DNA of 64,000 bases from Marinifilum_A sediminis (GCA_947496465.1 CANMCX010000001.1:1135400-1199399), one strand, 5' to 3'; positions 44,374 through 54,567 are shown, counted from the first letter of the stretch. Notes: generated from the sequence alone by a model not told the origin. Numbers and translations are program-made.

Positions 44374-45096
44374 ATGATCCGATTACAAAACATTCATAAA
44401 TCGTACATTACGGGAACGAATAAACTACATGTTCTCAAAGGAATCGATTTACACATTAAAGAAGGTGAATTGGTTTCTATCATGGGATCTTCAGGTTCTG
44501 GTAAATCAACTCTTTTAAATATTCTTGGTTTACTCGATAACCATGATGAAGGAGTTTATGTACTAAACAATGAAGAAATCAAATCCATGAGCGAAACGAA
44601 AGCAGCTAAGCTTCGAAATAATCTTCTTGGGTTTGTTTTTCAGTCGTTTAATCTGATTTCTTTTAAAAATGCAATGGAGAACGTAGCTCTTCCACTTTAT
44701 TACCAGAAAGTTGCTCGTAAAAAACGAAACAATTTGGCTCTTGAATATTTGGACAAAATGGGTTTGAAAGAGTGGGCGCATCATATGCCAAATGAAATGT
44801 CGGGTGGACAAAAGCAAAGAGTTGCCATTTCTCGTGCAATGATAACCAAACCAAAAATTATTTTGGCTGATGAGCCTACTGGAGCATTAGATTCTGCAAC
44901 ATCTATTGAAGTAATGGATTTGCTAAAAGAGATCAATCAATCGGGCATTACGGTTATTATTGTAACCCACGAAAACGATATTGCTCACATGACTGATAGA
45001 ATCATTAACCTTAAAGATGGTCGAATAGAATCAATTATTGACAATAACGAAATTAACAATACCGAAACGGTAAAAGCTCCTCATCAGGAAGCCTAA
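44374..45096 (+). CDS. MacB/LolD-type ABC transporter ATP-binding protein
   Basis: 240 residues from the ATG at 44374 (MIRLQNIHKSY), where the domain begins. Walker A GSSGSGKST (38-46), Q-loop VFQSFNLI, signature MSGGQKQRV (142-150), Walker B IILADEPTG (162-170), D-loop SALD-like GALDSA, H-loop VTHE. This is the class of ATPases that drives MacB and LolCDE mechanotransmission. It is the first gene of a five-gene operon with two FtsX-like permeases, a membrane-fusion protein and a TolC-type channel, so it powers export across both membranes. The cargo is unknown. Confidence 0.93.
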   Translation: MIRLQNIHKSYITGTNKLHVLKGIDLHIKEGELVSIMGSSGSGKSTLLNILGLLDNHDEGVYVLNNEEIKSMSETKAAKLRNNLLGFVFQSFNLISFKNAMENVALPLYYQKVARKKRNNLALEYLDKMGLKEWAHHMPNEMSGGQKQRVAISRAMITKPKIILADEPTGALDSATSIEVMDLLKEINQSGITVIIVTHENDIAHMTDRIINLKDGRIESIIDNNEINNTETVKAPHQEA

Positions 45097-45116
45097 CCCA
45101 ACCCTAATATCAAGCT

Positions 45117-46370
45117 ATGTTCGACAGAGATAAATGGCACGAAATATTTAGTACCATCAGAAAAAATAAAACCAGAACTGTTTTGACTGGTTTTTCGGTA
45201 GCAACCGGAATTTTCATGTTGATTTTTCTTTTAGGAGCTGGAAGAGGTCTTCGAAATGGTATGACTTCCGTTTTTGCTCAAGATGCTACAAACAGTATGC
45301 AGATTTATGGTGGTAGAACCACTAAAGCATACAAAGGAACACCTGAAGGAAAAAGAATCCGCATGGTGAATGATGATTATTTAAGCCTTAAAAAATCAAT
45401 TGACAAACTGGATGTTATTTCTGCAATGTCCTACATTCCTGGCGCTGAAGTAATTTCTTACAAAAATAATTTTGGAAACTTTAATGTTTCACCCGTTCAC
45501 GATACCTATAAAAAAATAAAGAATTTTGAGATCGTAAAAGGTCGCTATTTAAATCAGAAAGATATAAAAGAGAGTAGAAAAGTTGTTGCAATTCAAGATG
45601 TAGTTGCTGAAGTCCTTTTCCCAAAAGAAGAACCTCTGAATAAATTAATCAACATTAATAATATCAAATTTAAAGTAATTGGTGTTTTTCAACAATCGAG
45701 TTTCGATGATAATTCCAGAGATATTTACATTCCGATTACTGTTGCCCAAAAAATATTCAACAATGATGATAAACTTCAGAGAATCTCTTTTACTTTAAAT
45801 GATGTTTCTGTTGAAGAAAGTAAGGATATTGAGAAATTCATCACCTATCAAATGGCTGCTCGCCACAATTTTAGCCGAGAAGATAAAAATGCTCTTTGGA
45901 TTCAAAACAATATTGAAAATTCAAAAACCTTCGCTGGTATTTTTAGTGCTATTGAGATGTTTGTATGGGTGATTGGAACATTCACAATTATTCTTGGTGT
46001 AATTGGAGTTTTTAATATCATGATGATAGTTGTTCGTGAACGAACCAAAGAAATTGGCATTAGAAAAGCTATTGGAGCATCACCTGGATCTGTGGTTGGA
46101 CTTGTACTAATGGAAGCCATCTTTATTACTGCCGCTTCTGGTTACATTGGATTAATAGCAGGTGTAGGCTTACTTGAATTCATTACTCAATTCGACATAG
46201 TATATAAACTTTATCCACCTGCTGCAATCTACTTTTTAAATCCTCAAGTTGATTTAGGTATTGCCGTAGGAGCAACCATTGTTCTAGTAATAACTGGAGC
46301 TTTAGCCGGATTTTTCCCAGCGAGAAAGGCGGCTGCCATTAGACCAATTGAAGCTTTAAGAGACGAATAA
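45117..46370 (+). CDS. MacB-like ABC transporter permease 1
   Basis: 417 residues: an N-terminal membrane helix (TVLTGFSVATGIFMLIFLLG), a periplasmic MacB domain (about 45-270) and three C-terminal helices with FtsX-type motifs (VRERTKEIGIRKAIGASPGSV). It opens MFDRDKWHEIFSTIRKNKTRT, a beginning shared with the next gene. Lies 20 bases after the ATPase gene. Probably forms a heterodimer with the following permease. Confidence 0.9.
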   Translation: MFDRDKWHEIFSTIRKNKTRTVLTGFSVATGIFMLIFLLGAGRGLRNGMTSVFAQDATNSMQIYGGRTTKAYKGTPEGKRIRMVNDDYLSLKKSIDKLDVISAMSYIPGAEVISYKNNFGNFNVSPVHDTYKKIKNFEIVKGRYLNQKDIKESRKVVAIQDVVAEVLFPKEEPLNKLININNIKFKVIGVFQQSSFDDNSRDIYIPITVAQKIFNNDDKLQRISFTLNDVSVEESKDIEKFITYQMAARHNFSREDKNALWIQNNIENSKTFAGIFSAIEMFVWVIGTFTIILGVIGVFNIMMIVVRERTKEIGIRKAIGASPGSVVGLVLMEAIFITAASGYIGLIAGVGLLEFITQFDIVYKLYPPAAIYFLNPQVDLGIAVGATIVLVITGALAGFFPARKAAAIRPIEALRDE

Positions 46371-46396
46371 CAAAAAGACTAATTAAACGACCTACA

Positions 46397-47647
46397 ATGT
46401 TCGATTTAGATAAATGGCAAGAAATTACTGCCGCACTTAAAAAGAATAAATTAAGAACCATACTTACCGGATTGGGAGTAATGTTTGGTATTCTTATTTT
46501 AGTAACCCTTTTGGGAATAGGTAGAGGATTTCAAAATAACATTCAATCTTCTCTTGGTAATTTTGCTACCAACTCAACCGCATTTTGGGTAGAGCGAACT
46601 ACAAAAGCCTATAAAGGATTACCACGAAATAGATTTTATCGTTTTACAAATGACGATATAATAGCATTAAAAAGATCTATACCTGAATTGGAACACATTG
46701 CTCCTGATATTAGTGGTTGGAGTGGAAATGCAACACACAATACATTTAGAGATGACAAGAAAGGCAATTTCAGAATAAAAGGTACTTCTCCTGAAATGAA
46801 TAAAGTAAATCCTGTAGATGTTACCAGTGGCAGGTTTATTAATGAAAATGACCTAAAAGAATTTCGAAAAGTAATTACAATTGGTCCTCGTGTTCAGGAA
46901 TTGATGTTTGAAGAAGATGAAGATCCTGTTGGGCAATATCTTAAAGTGAATGGTATCTATTTTAAAATTATTGGTACTGTAAAACCTTTAAGTCGTAATA
47001 TGGGAAATCGTGATGACGTAATTCAAATGCCTTTTACCACAGTACAACAGCTATACAATTATGGAGATAAGTTCTATTCGTTTATAGCCACGGCGCATGT
47101 TGGCGAATCGGTTGCAAAATTGCAAGATAAAATATTTGAAATCTTAGCTCGCAGACATTCAATCCATCCAGATGACAAACAAGCAATTGGAAACATAAAC
47201 ATTGCCAGATTATTCAATAAAATATTTGGTCTTTTAAATAGTATTGGATTTTTGTTTTGGGTGATTGGTTTCGGTGTATTGCTTACCGGTGTAATTGGAG
47301 TAAGTAATATTATGCACGTGGTAGTAAAAGAACGAACCAAAGAGTTGGGAATAAAACGTGCAATTGGCGCCAGACCTCTTTCTGTTGTGGGACAGATAAT
47401 TAACGAATCGGTTTTCTTAACAACTTTTGCAGGCTTTTGGGGATTGGTAATTGGAGTGGTAATAGTGGAAGGAATTGGAAAAGTGACCGAAGGTAGTCCT
47501 GATTCACCAATACTTAATCCTTTTGTTGATATTAATGTTGCTTTAATAGCACTTGGTGTTTTAGTATTTTTTGGTGTATTGGCTGGTCTGCTGCCAGCTC
47601 AAAGAGCCATTAAAATTAAACCCGTTGATGCTTTGAGATACGAATAA
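46397..47647 (+). CDS. MacB-like ABC transporter permease 2
   Basis: 416 residues, paralogous to the preceding gene: it opens MFDLDKWQEITAALKKNKLRT and has the same helix-periplasmic domain-three-helix layout with VKERTKELGIKRAIGARPLSV. The two permeases differ enough to suggest a stable heterodimer rather than a recent copy. It continues the operon with a 26-base gap. Confidence 0.9.
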   Translation: MFDLDKWQEITAALKKNKLRTILTGLGVMFGILILVTLLGIGRGFQNNIQSSLGNFATNSTAFWVERTTKAYKGLPRNRFYRFTNDDIIALKRSIPELEHIAPDISGWSGNATHNTFRDDKKGNFRIKGTSPEMNKVNPVDVTSGRFINENDLKEFRKVITIGPRVQELMFEEDEDPVGQYLKVNGIYFKIIGTVKPLSRNMGNRDDVIQMPFTTVQQLYNYGDKFYSFIATAHVGESVAKLQDKIFEILARRHSIHPDDKQAIGNINIARLFNKIFGLLNSIGFLFWVIGFGVLLTGVIGVSNIMHVVVKERTKELGIKRAIGARPLSVVGQIINESVFLTTFAGFWGLVIGVVIVEGIGKVTEGSPDSPILNPFVDINVALIALGVLVFFGVLAGLLPAQRAIKIKPVDALRYE

Positions 47648-47679
47648 TAAATAGTCATAATTCGAAAATAATACTAATC

Positions 47680-48798
47680 ATGAAAAAAGTTATAAGAATT
47701 GTTGTCGTAGTACTCTTGATTGCTCTCTTTTTAGGAACAATATTCTTCCTATATACAAAATCGCAAGAGAAGCCTATTGTGTATAACACAAAATCACCTG
47801 AAATTACTGACATTGTCAAAAAGACAGTTGCTACAGGATCCGTAGTACCAAGAAAAGAAATTGAGATTAAACCTCAAGGAGTTTCGGGAATTATAGAAAA
47901 GCTATATGTAGAAGCTGGTGAGATGCTTAAAAAAGGTGATCCTATTGCCAAAATTAAGATTATCCCAGATATGATTAATTTAAATAGCGCAGAATCAAGA
48001 GTTAATGTTGCTCAAATTAACTTTGAAGATTCCGAAATTAATTACAATAGAGATAAAGCTTTATACGATAAAAAAGTAATCTCAGAATCTGATTTTCAAA
48101 AAACACAGCTTTCGTATCGCAATTCACGCGAAGAACTTCAATCAGCAAAAGACAATTTGCAGTTGATTAAAGAAGGTGTTACCAAAAGCTCAGCAAACGC
48201 AACAAACACAATCATTCGCTCTACTATTGAAGGTATGATTCTTGACATTCCTATCAAAGAAGGAAATTCTGTTATTCAGAGTAATACTTTTAACGATGGT
48301 ACTACTGTTGCAATTGTTGCGGATATGGGTGAAATGATTTTCCAGGGAAAAGTTGATGAAACTGAAGTTGGGAAAATTACTCAGGGGATGAATTTAAAAC
48401 TAACCATTGGTGCTATTGATGATGTGAAATTTGACGCTCACCTGGAATATATTTCACCTAAAGGTGTTGAAGAAAACGGTGCCATTCAGTTCGAAATTAA
48501 AGCTTCAGTTCTGCTAAACGAAAAGTATTTTATTCGTTCTGGTTACAGTGCTAATGCAGAAATTGTACTTGACAAAAGAGAAAAAGTACTTGCGGTAAAT
48601 GAGAGCTTACTTGAGTTCAAGAACGATTCAACATTTGTTGAGGTAGAAACTGCTCCTCAGAAATTCGAAGAACGATTCATCAAAACGGGTTTATCAGACG
48701 GTATCAATATAGAAGTATTGGAAGGTATCACAAAGGATGATAAACTAAAAGGTGAAAAGAAAAAGAAGTCGGAAATGATAAAAGAACAGAATAACTAA
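47680..48798 (+). CDS. Periplasmic adaptor (membrane-fusion) subunit, MacA/HlyD-like
   Basis: 372 residues. An N-terminal membrane anchor (about 4-24) is followed by the split biotinyl-lipoyl domain (ATGSVVPRKEIEIKPQGVSG; later NTIIRSTIEGMILDIPIKEG), a helical hairpin (about 95-165) that contacts the outer-membrane channel, a beta-barrel domain and a charged lysine-rich tail. It bridges the permease pair and the TolC-like protein encoded next. Confidence 0.9.
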   Translation: MKKVIRIVVVVLLIALFLGTIFFLYTKSQEKPIVYNTKSPEITDIVKKTVATGSVVPRKEIEIKPQGVSGIIEKLYVEAGEMLKKGDPIAKIKIIPDMINLNSAESRVNVAQINFEDSEINYNRDKALYDKKVISESDFQKTQLSYRNSREELQSAKDNLQLIKEGVTKSSANATNTIIRSTIEGMILDIPIKEGNSVIQSNTFNDGTTVAIVADMGEMIFQGKVDETEVGKITQGMNLKLTIGAIDDVKFDAHLEYISPKGVEENGAIQFEIKASVLLNEKYFIRSGYSANAEIVLDKREKVLAVNESLLEFKNDSTFVEVETAPQKFEERFIKTGLSDGINIEVLEGITKDDKLKGEKKKKSEMIKEQNN

Positions 48799-48902
48799 TT
48801 CTATTTTGCATTACTATTAATTAATGCTCAATTTTATCATAGAAATATTGCTTTTGAAATTGGAAACCGTTTACCGGATCAACAAACAGAAATATAATTA
48901 AG

Positions 48903-50267
48903 ATGAAAAAAACTTTATTTACGCTTGTTGTAATAGCATTAACCCTTACCACACTAACAGCTCAAGAAAAGTGGAATTTGGAGAAATGCATCAACTACGC
49001 TAAAGAACACAATATAGATCTTCAACTTCGTAAATTAGATGCTGAAGTTCAAACGAACAATACAAAACAATCCAAGTTTAACTTACTACCAAATCTTAAT
49101 GGTAGTACTGGGTACAACTTTAACTATGGACGATCTTTAGCTCCAGATAATACTTATATTAGTCAGAATAGTAAAACTGGATCATTAAACTTATCTTCTA
49201 GTGTTACATTATTCGAAGGGTTTCAGAAATACAATACAATTAAACGAAATGAGCTAGACCTAAAAGCGAGTCTTCAGGATGTAGAAAAAGCAAAAGAAGA
49301 TTTAGCATTAAACATTACTTCTTCATACTTAAATATTCTTTTCAACAAAGAATTGTTACAAGTAGCTCAAGAGAAATTAAAGGTTACCAAGCTACAAATT
49401 AAAAGAACTGAAGTGCTTGTAGAAGCAGGAACACTTCCAAAAGGAACTTTAATGGAGCAAACTGCACAGGCTGCTCGAGAAGAGCTTGAAGTTGTTAACA
49501 CTTCTAATAGCTTAGATTTGGCTTTACTTGATTTAGTGCAACTACTAGATCTTGAAAATCCTGCTGTCTTCGATATAGAAACACCTGAATTACCCGTATT
49601 AAATGCGACTCGTTCAATGGTTGATCCTGAGTCGGTATTCATTAATGCACTTGAATTTCGTCCAGAAATGAAAGCAGCTAAATTTCGTCTTCAAAGCTCT
49701 GAAAAAGGTTTAATAATTGCGAAAGGTCAAAGAGCTCCATCTCTATCTATGTCTGGTTATTGGGGATCAAGTTACAGTGACAGACAATCTGAAACTGATG
49801 GATTTGATGAATTTGGTCAACCAAATATTATCCGACATGAAATGAAACTTCGCGATCAGTTAAAATTATTTGAACGCAAGAGTTTTGGATTCAATCTTAA
49901 CATTCCAATTTTTAATGGTGGAACGGTAAATAGAAATATTTCTAATGCAAAGATTAACATCAACCGCTATAAACTGAATATGGAGAATTCGAAAAATATT
50001 CTTCGAAAAGAAATTCAGCAGGCACATGCCAATGCTAGAGCGGCTATGAACAAATATTTCTCAAGTGAAACGGCTGTATCTTCAACCGAAGAGGCTTTTC
50101 GTTACACTGAAGAGAAATTTAACTTAGGATTGGTTAACTCGGTTGATTACAACCAGGAGAAAAATAATCTTTTCGAAGCAAAGTCGAATTTATTACAAGC
50201 GAAATATGACTATATCTTTCGAACCAAAATTCTTGACTTTTACAACGGCATAGAAATTAAATTATAA
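48903..50267 (+). CDS. TolC-family outer-membrane efflux protein
   Basis: 454 residues with a signal peptide (about 1-20, ending LTAQ). Two outer-membrane-efflux repeats (about 25-215 and 235-450), each with long helices, are characteristic; typical segments are WNLEKCINYAKEHNIDLQ, FNLNIPIFNGG and FNLGLVNSVDYNQEKNNLFEA. It closes the export operon; the 104-base gap before it is the largest in the operon, and a terminator follows. Confidence 0.93.
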   Translation: MKKTLFTLVVIALTLTTLTAQEKWNLEKCINYAKEHNIDLQLRKLDAEVQTNNTKQSKFNLLPNLNGSTGYNFNYGRSLAPDNTYISQNSKTGSLNLSSSVTLFEGFQKYNTIKRNELDLKASLQDVEKAKEDLALNITSSYLNILFNKELLQVAQEKLKVTKLQIKRTEVLVEAGTLPKGTLMEQTAQAAREELEVVNTSNSLDLALLDLVQLLDLENPAVFDIETPELPVLNATRSMVDPESVFINALEFRPEMKAAKFRLQSSEKGLIIAKGQRAPSLSMSGYWGSSYSDRQSETDGFDEFGQPNIIRHEMKLRDQLKLFERKSFGFNLNIPIFNGGTVNRNISNAKININRYKLNMENSKNILRKEIQQAHANARAAMNKYFSSETAVSSTEEAFRYTEEKFNLGLVNSVDYNQEKNNLFEAKSNLLQAKYDYIFRTKILDFYNGIEIKL

Positions 50268-50292
50268 TCAAGTTTACAAATAACAATTCGGG

Positions 50293-50327
50293 AAACTCTC
50301 GACCATTATTGGTTGAGAGTTTTTTTA
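50293..50327 (+). terminator. Terminator of the export operon
   Basis: AAACTCTCGACCA / TGGTTGAGAGTTT hairpin followed by a T run. Confidence 0.85.
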
Positions 50328-50494
50328 TTTATGAATACGCGTATAGTAAATGTAAATTGTCTTAAATATAGAAGCAATACTTAAAACAAATAGTTCAAAG
50401 CATTATCTAACAAACTAAAGTGCAATTTATTGATGCGATTCATTCACTTTTCCTTTTTTATCATTTATTTTGCAATGATTTTAAATTTTGAAAC

Positions 50495-51208
50495 ATGGCA
50501 TTACTTTTAAATATAGAAACATCAACAGCAGTATGTTCGGTTGCATTGGGAAAAGATGGTAAACTTTTGGCTCTTAAGGAGAATAAAGAAGGTATGAAAC
50601 ATGCGAGTCATCTTACCATATTTATTGAAAACATTTTGAAGGAAAATGGCTTAACAACAGCCGATTTAGATGGAGTTGCAGTTAGCATGGGTCCTGGTTC
50701 CTACACTGGATTACGAATTGGCGTTTCAACTGCCAAGGGCATATGTTTTGGATCAAATATTCCTTTAATTGCAGTTAGTACATTAGAGGCTCTGACCAAA
50801 GCCTTACAAGAAACCAATAATCTAAAAAGTGTACTAAAAGATCCTGAACAAGCTTATTACTGTCCAATGATTGATGCACGCAGAATGGAAGTTTATACTT
50901 CTTTCTACAATTCAAAAACAGAACAAGTAAAAGATATTTCAGCAGATATTATTGACGAAAACTCATTTTCAGATGAACTAAGTAATCGCGAGATTGTTTT
51001 CTTTGGAGATGGCTCAGAGAAATGCAAAGAGGTAATTAAAAGTGACTCTGGCATCTTTCTTGACAATATTACAACAACTGCTGTAGGCATGGTGGAGCTT
51101 GCCGAGCAAAAATACAATAACAAAGAATTGGAAGATGTTGCCTATTTTGAACCTTTTTATTTGAAAGATTTCGTAGCAACAACTCCTAAAAAGAATATCT
51201 TTAAGTAA
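50495..51208 (+). CDS. tsaB: tRNA threonylcarbamoyladenosine biosynthesis protein TsaB
   Basis: Partner of TsaD and TsaE in making the t6A modification of tRNAs that read ANN codons. The 237 residues start LLLNIETSTAVCSVALGKDG and contain the TsaB signatures KHASHLTIFIENIL, VAVSMGPGSYTGLRIGVSTAKGI and MIDARRMEVYTSFYN, within an ASKHA fold. It is followed 17 bases later by a DUF3108 gene. Confidence 0.95.
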   Translation: MALLLNIETSTAVCSVALGKDGKLLALKENKEGMKHASHLTIFIENILKENGLTTADLDGVAVSMGPGSYTGLRIGVSTAKGICFGSNIPLIAVSTLEALTKALQETNNLKSVLKDPEQAYYCPMIDARRMEVYTSFYNSKTEQVKDISADIIDENSFSDELSNREIVFFGDGSEKCKEVIKSDSGIFLDNITTTAVGMVELAEQKYNNKELEDVAYFEPFYLKDFVATTPKKNIFK

Positions 51209-51225
51209 GAACTAAAAACAAATGT

Positions 51226-51990
51226 ATGATAAGATTTTTCCTCATTATTATTTCAGTACTTTTTTTAAGTAATTCCTCTTTTGCTGAATTACCAATAAAA
51301 TCATCAAATAAAGGAGAGCATCTTAAATATGTTATTCATTATGGAATAATTAGAGGTGGAAAAGCCAGTCTTAAACTAAAAACTGAGACACACAATAATC
51401 AGGAAGTCTTTCATGCAACATTAACTGGAAAAACTGTTGGATTTTTTAATTCTCTTTACAAAGTAAAAGATAGCTATCAGAGCTATTTTAAAAAAGAAAC
51501 TCTATTGCCCTATAAAGCTATTCGAGATATCCGAGAAGGCAGTTATAAGAGATACAATGAGGTTACTTTCGATAGAGAAAAAAATGAAATAACCAGTCAA
51601 CGGACGGGAACAAAACCCGTTCCTGAAGGAATACACGATATTCTTTCTGCTTTTTACTATGCTCGTGCCTATTATTTCAATAAAGATTTGGTAGAAGGTC
51701 AGGTAATTAAGATTCAAACCTATTTTGCAGATGAAGAATTCCTTTTGCAATTTCGCTTTATGGGTTACGAAACAATTAAAAGTAAAATTGGTGATATTAA
51801 GTGTTACAAGTTTATCCCAATTGTTGAAACCGGGCGTGCTTTTAAGGATGAAGATGATATGAAAATATGGGTTTCTGCTGATGCCAATAAGATTCCAGTA
51901 CGTGTTCAGTTCGATCTTTTTTTAGGATCATTACGCTGCGATTTGACAAATTTTTCTGATTTCTCACTCAATACTTTAATCAATAAATAG
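51226..51990 (+). CDS. DUF3108 domain exported protein
   Basis: 254 residues with a signal peptide (MIRFFLIIISVLFLSNSSFA). The mature part GEHLKYVIHYGIIRGGKASLKL begins the typical DUF3108 pattern, continued by VKDSYQSYFKKETLLPYKAIRDIREG and a C-terminal MKIWVSADANKIPVRVQFDLFLGSL. Periplasmic, beta-rich and lipoprotein-carrier-like in pattern; function unknown. Probably cotranscribed with tsaB. Confidence 0.85.
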   Translation: MIRFFLIIISVLFLSNSSFAELPIKSSNKGEHLKYVIHYGIIRGGKASLKLKTETHNNQEVFHATLTGKTVGFFNSLYKVKDSYQSYFKKETLLPYKAIRDIREGSYKRYNEVTFDREKNEITSQRTGTKPVPEGIHDILSAFYYARAYYFNKDLVEGQVIKIQTYFADEEFLLQFRFMGYETIKSKIGDIKCYKFIPIVETGRAFKDEDDMKIWVSADANKIPVRVQFDLFLGSLRCDLTNFSDFSLNTLINK

Positions 51991-52040
51991 AACCTTTTTT
52001 CTCCTAGTACTGTCTTTTTCAAACAAAAACGGATTATATT

Positions 52041-52070
52041 TTAGAATCTTAATTGTTTCAATTACTTTTG
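52041..52070 (+). promoter_or_regulatory. Promoter of efp
   Basis: TACTTTTG (52063-52070) matches TAnnTTTG. TTAG (52041-52044) lies 18 bases upstream as a weak -33 box. The leader is about 65 bases. Confidence 0.55.
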
Positions 52071-52140
52071 CAAAACTTAAGATCTATTAGCTCTTAGGTA
52101 AGAATATTGAAATCGATTATAAAAATTAATTCATTATATC

Positions 52141-52710
52141 ATGGCAAGTACTGCAGATTTTAAAAATGGATTGTGTATTCATTTTAAAGAAGATTTATAT
52201 ACAATTATTCAATTCCAACATGTAAAACCAGGTAAAGGTCCTGCTTTTGTTAGAACAAAATTGAAGAATGTAAGAACTGGAAAGATAATTGACAATACTT
52301 TCAACTCAGGTGTAAAGGTTGATGTTGCAAGAATTGAAAGACGTCCTCATCAGTTTCTATATAAAGATGACATGGGTTATAACCTAATGCATACTGAAAC
52401 TTATGAGCAAGTTGCTCTAGAAGAAAGTCTATTCAACGCTCCTGATTTGTTAAAAGAAGGTGATAATGTTGAAGCTGTTTTTCATGCAGATACTGAAACT
52501 CCATTATACGTTGAACTTCCTGCTCACGTAACTATGGAAATTACATATACTGAGCCAGGTTTACGCGGTGATACTTCATCAACGAACTCATTAAAACAAG
52601 CTACTATTGAGACAGGTGCAACCATTATGGTTCCATTATTCATTAATACTGGCGATATTATTAAAGTTGATACTCGTGATCACAGCTATGTTGAGCGTGT
52701 AAAAGCTTAA
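52141..52710 (+). CDS. efp: Elongation factor P
   Basis: Relieves ribosomes stalled at polyproline. 189 residues in the usual three beta-barrel domains. The tip loop is [12 protein letters not shown] with lysine (Lys32) at the position that is modified in lysine-type EF-Ps. The C-terminal signature [20 protein letters not shown] is complete. No epmA- or epmB-like gene is adjacent. It has its own promoter and terminator. Confidence 0.96.
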   Translation: MASTADFKNGLCIHFKEDLYTIIQFQHVKPGKGPAFVRTKLKNVRTGKIIDNTFNSGVKVDVARIERRPHQFLYKDDMGYNLMHTETYEQVALEESLFNAPDLLKEGDNVEAVFHADTETPLYVELPAHVTMEITYTEPGLRGDTSSTNSLKQATIETGATIMVPLFINTGDIIKVDTRDHSYVERVKA

Positions 52711-52730
52711 TATTGGTAAACTCATCATAA

Positions 52731-52760
52731 AAAAAGGATTCTTAGTGGAATCCTTTTTTT
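52731..52760 (+). terminator. Terminator after efp
   Basis: AAAGGATTC / GAATCCTTT hairpin with a T run. Confidence 0.85.
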
Positions 52761-52837
52761 ATTCCTACCTAAGCAATTGCCTGATGAATCGATATTTACT
52801 AAATTAGCTAAAACCTGAATCCCTAAATCCCACTACA

Positions 52838-54058
52838 GTGATTAAGCAACAAGCCGTTAATAGTAAATTCAAACTAAATCTCATTTTAAAAATCACTCAA
52901 GCCATAAATGAGAATTTATCCGTTGAAGAACTTCTTACACAATACGAAAAAATATTATTTGAAGAGTTAAAGATTGGGAAAATTGTAGTTTTCAAATTCA
53001 ATTCAAAATGGGAAAAACTATTAATTTCCGGAATTTCAAACGATCTTATCAATCAAATAAAAATAGAGAGAGATTTAAGCTGTCATTCCGAAATTACCTA
53101 CATATCTAATGATTTTCCTAATCATTTACGAAGTTTTGATTTCCTAATTCCGGTATATCACAAAAATTCGGTTTTAGCCTATATCCTTATTGGAGATTTA
53201 GATGAAGAGATGGAAGGAATGAGTCCTGCAATTAAGCATCTCAACTTTATTCAAACCATCTCCAACATTATAATTGTTGCGATGGAGAACAAACGCATGT
53301 ATAAGCAATTGCTTGCTCAGGAGGCTCTAAAAAAGGAAATGGAACTGGCTTCTAAAATTCAAAATTTACTTATTCCAAATCAAAATTCACTGCCTCAAAA
53401 CGAATATGTAAGTACCCAGGGATTTTATCAACCTCATTTTGAAATTGGCGGAGATTATTACGATTTCATCAATTTCAACGATCAGGAATTAGGTTTCTGT
53501 ATTGGAGATGTTTCGGGAAAAGGTATTCCTGCAGCATTAATCATGTCGAACTTTCAGGCAACATTACGTGCTCTTTTTAACCCGGAAATCCCACTGGATG
53601 AACTAATGACAAAGTTGAATGAAAAAGTATGCGACAACTCTAGCGATGAGAAATTTCTAACTTTCTTTATAGGTGTATACAATTTTACAACTCGCAAGCT
53701 CAGGTATGTAAATGCTAGTCATCATCCTCCTATTTTGTATAACTACAAAACAAAAGAAACAACTTTACTAAAAAAAGGTTGTATTGGCTTGGGAATGCTC
53801 GATGAAATCCCATTAATAACCATTGGCGAAACCGTAATTAACGATCATTCAAAACTGTTATGCTACACCGATGGATTGGTCGAACTAGAACAAGGTGAAA
53901 AAATGGAAGTTGCCGTTCAATTCATTAAAAATCTATTTTCTACAGATAAAACACTTCAAAATACATTCTTAGAATTGCGAAAGCATATCGATTTAGGAAA
54001 GAAAAATAAAGCTGTAGTTGATGACATTTCACTATTTGGCATAGAATTTAAAGCATAA
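52838..54058 (+). CDS. SpoIIE/RsbU-type PP2C phosphatase with GAF-like sensor
   Basis: 406 residues. The start is GTG: an in-frame stop lies 33 bases upstream and the next ATG would delete the sensor domain. A GAF-like N-terminal domain (about 20-150) is followed by a short coiled coil (EALKKEMELASKIQNLLIP) and the phosphatase domain with GGDYYDFI, GDVSGKGIPAALIMS, NASHHPPIL and CYTDGLVELEQG. Such enzymes dephosphorylate anti-sigma-factor antagonists in partner-switching, but no anti-sigma kinase or STAS gene is adjacent. Confidence 0.9.
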   Translation: MIKQQAVNSKFKLNLILKITQAINENLSVEELLTQYEKILFEELKIGKIVVFKFNSKWEKLLISGISNDLINQIKIERDLSCHSEITYISNDFPNHLRSFDFLIPVYHKNSVLAYILIGDLDEEMEGMSPAIKHLNFIQTISNIIIVAMENKRMYKQLLAQEALKKEMELASKIQNLLIPNQNSLPQNEYVSTQGFYQPHFEIGGDYYDFINFNDQELGFCIGDVSGKGIPAALIMSNFQATLRALFNPEIPLDELMTKLNEKVCDNSSDEKFLTFFIGVYNFTTRKLRYVNASHHPPILYNYKTKETTLLKKGCIGLGMLDEIPLITIGETVINDHSKLLCYTDGLVELEQGEKMEVAVQFIKNLFSTDKTLQNTFLELRKHIDLGKKNKAVVDDISLFGIEFKA

Positions 54059-54087
54059 AAAAAAGGATCGGTAAACCGATCCTTTTT
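54059..54087. terminator. Bidirectional terminator between convergent genes
   Basis: AAAGGATCGG-TAAA-CCGATCCTTT hairpin with A and T runs on both sides, serving the phosphatase and the lipoprotein genes. Confidence 0.85.
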
Positions 54088-54105
54088 GATTTATATGATT
54101 CTTAA

Positions 54106-54567
54106 TTATTGAATCTCAAATGTTACTTCCTTAGTACTTACATTATCCGAAGAATCGGTAATACTAATTGTAATTTTATACATTCCATCAAGAGCAACTT
54201 TATTATCACTCAAAGTAGCTACATTAAAACTAATCGACTTAGATGCTCCAGAAATTGTTGGTAGTGCATTCCCATCAGCATCCGTACCGGTTCTACTATC
54301 AAAAGAAAATTCCTCAACTTGCTTAGTAGATTTAGCTCCAGTATAAGCAATAATAACAGTATATGAACTTAAGGCAATATTATCAGATGCTGTAAAATTC
54401 ACAGGTAAATTATCTCCTGCATTAATAACGGTATTAGCCGTTGGATTAGCAATTGTTACTGTTGGCTTTGTTGTATCAACATCTGGCTCATCGTCGCCAC
54501 CGCCGCCGCCACAGCTCATCATTCCGGCAGAGAATAATACAATCAAGGCGTACTTTAAAATTTTCAT
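54106..54567 (-). CDS. Small lipoprotein with Ig-like DUF4625-type domain
   Basis: 153 residues. The signal peptide ends in the lipobox MMSC, followed by a glycine run (GGGGGDDEP) that is probably a flexible spacer. The rest (TKPTVTIANPTANTVINAGD to VSTKEVTFEI) is one Ig-like beta-sandwich resembling DUF4625. An exported, cell-envelope protein of unknown function. Confidence 0.85.
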   Translation of the reverse strand: MKILKYALIVLFSAGMMSCGGGGGDDEPDVDTTKPTVTIANPTANTVINAGDNLPVNFTASDNIALSSYTVIIAYTGAKSTKQVEEFSFDSRTGTDADGNALPTISGASKSISFNVATLSDNKVALDGMYKITISITDSSDNVSTKEVTFEIQ

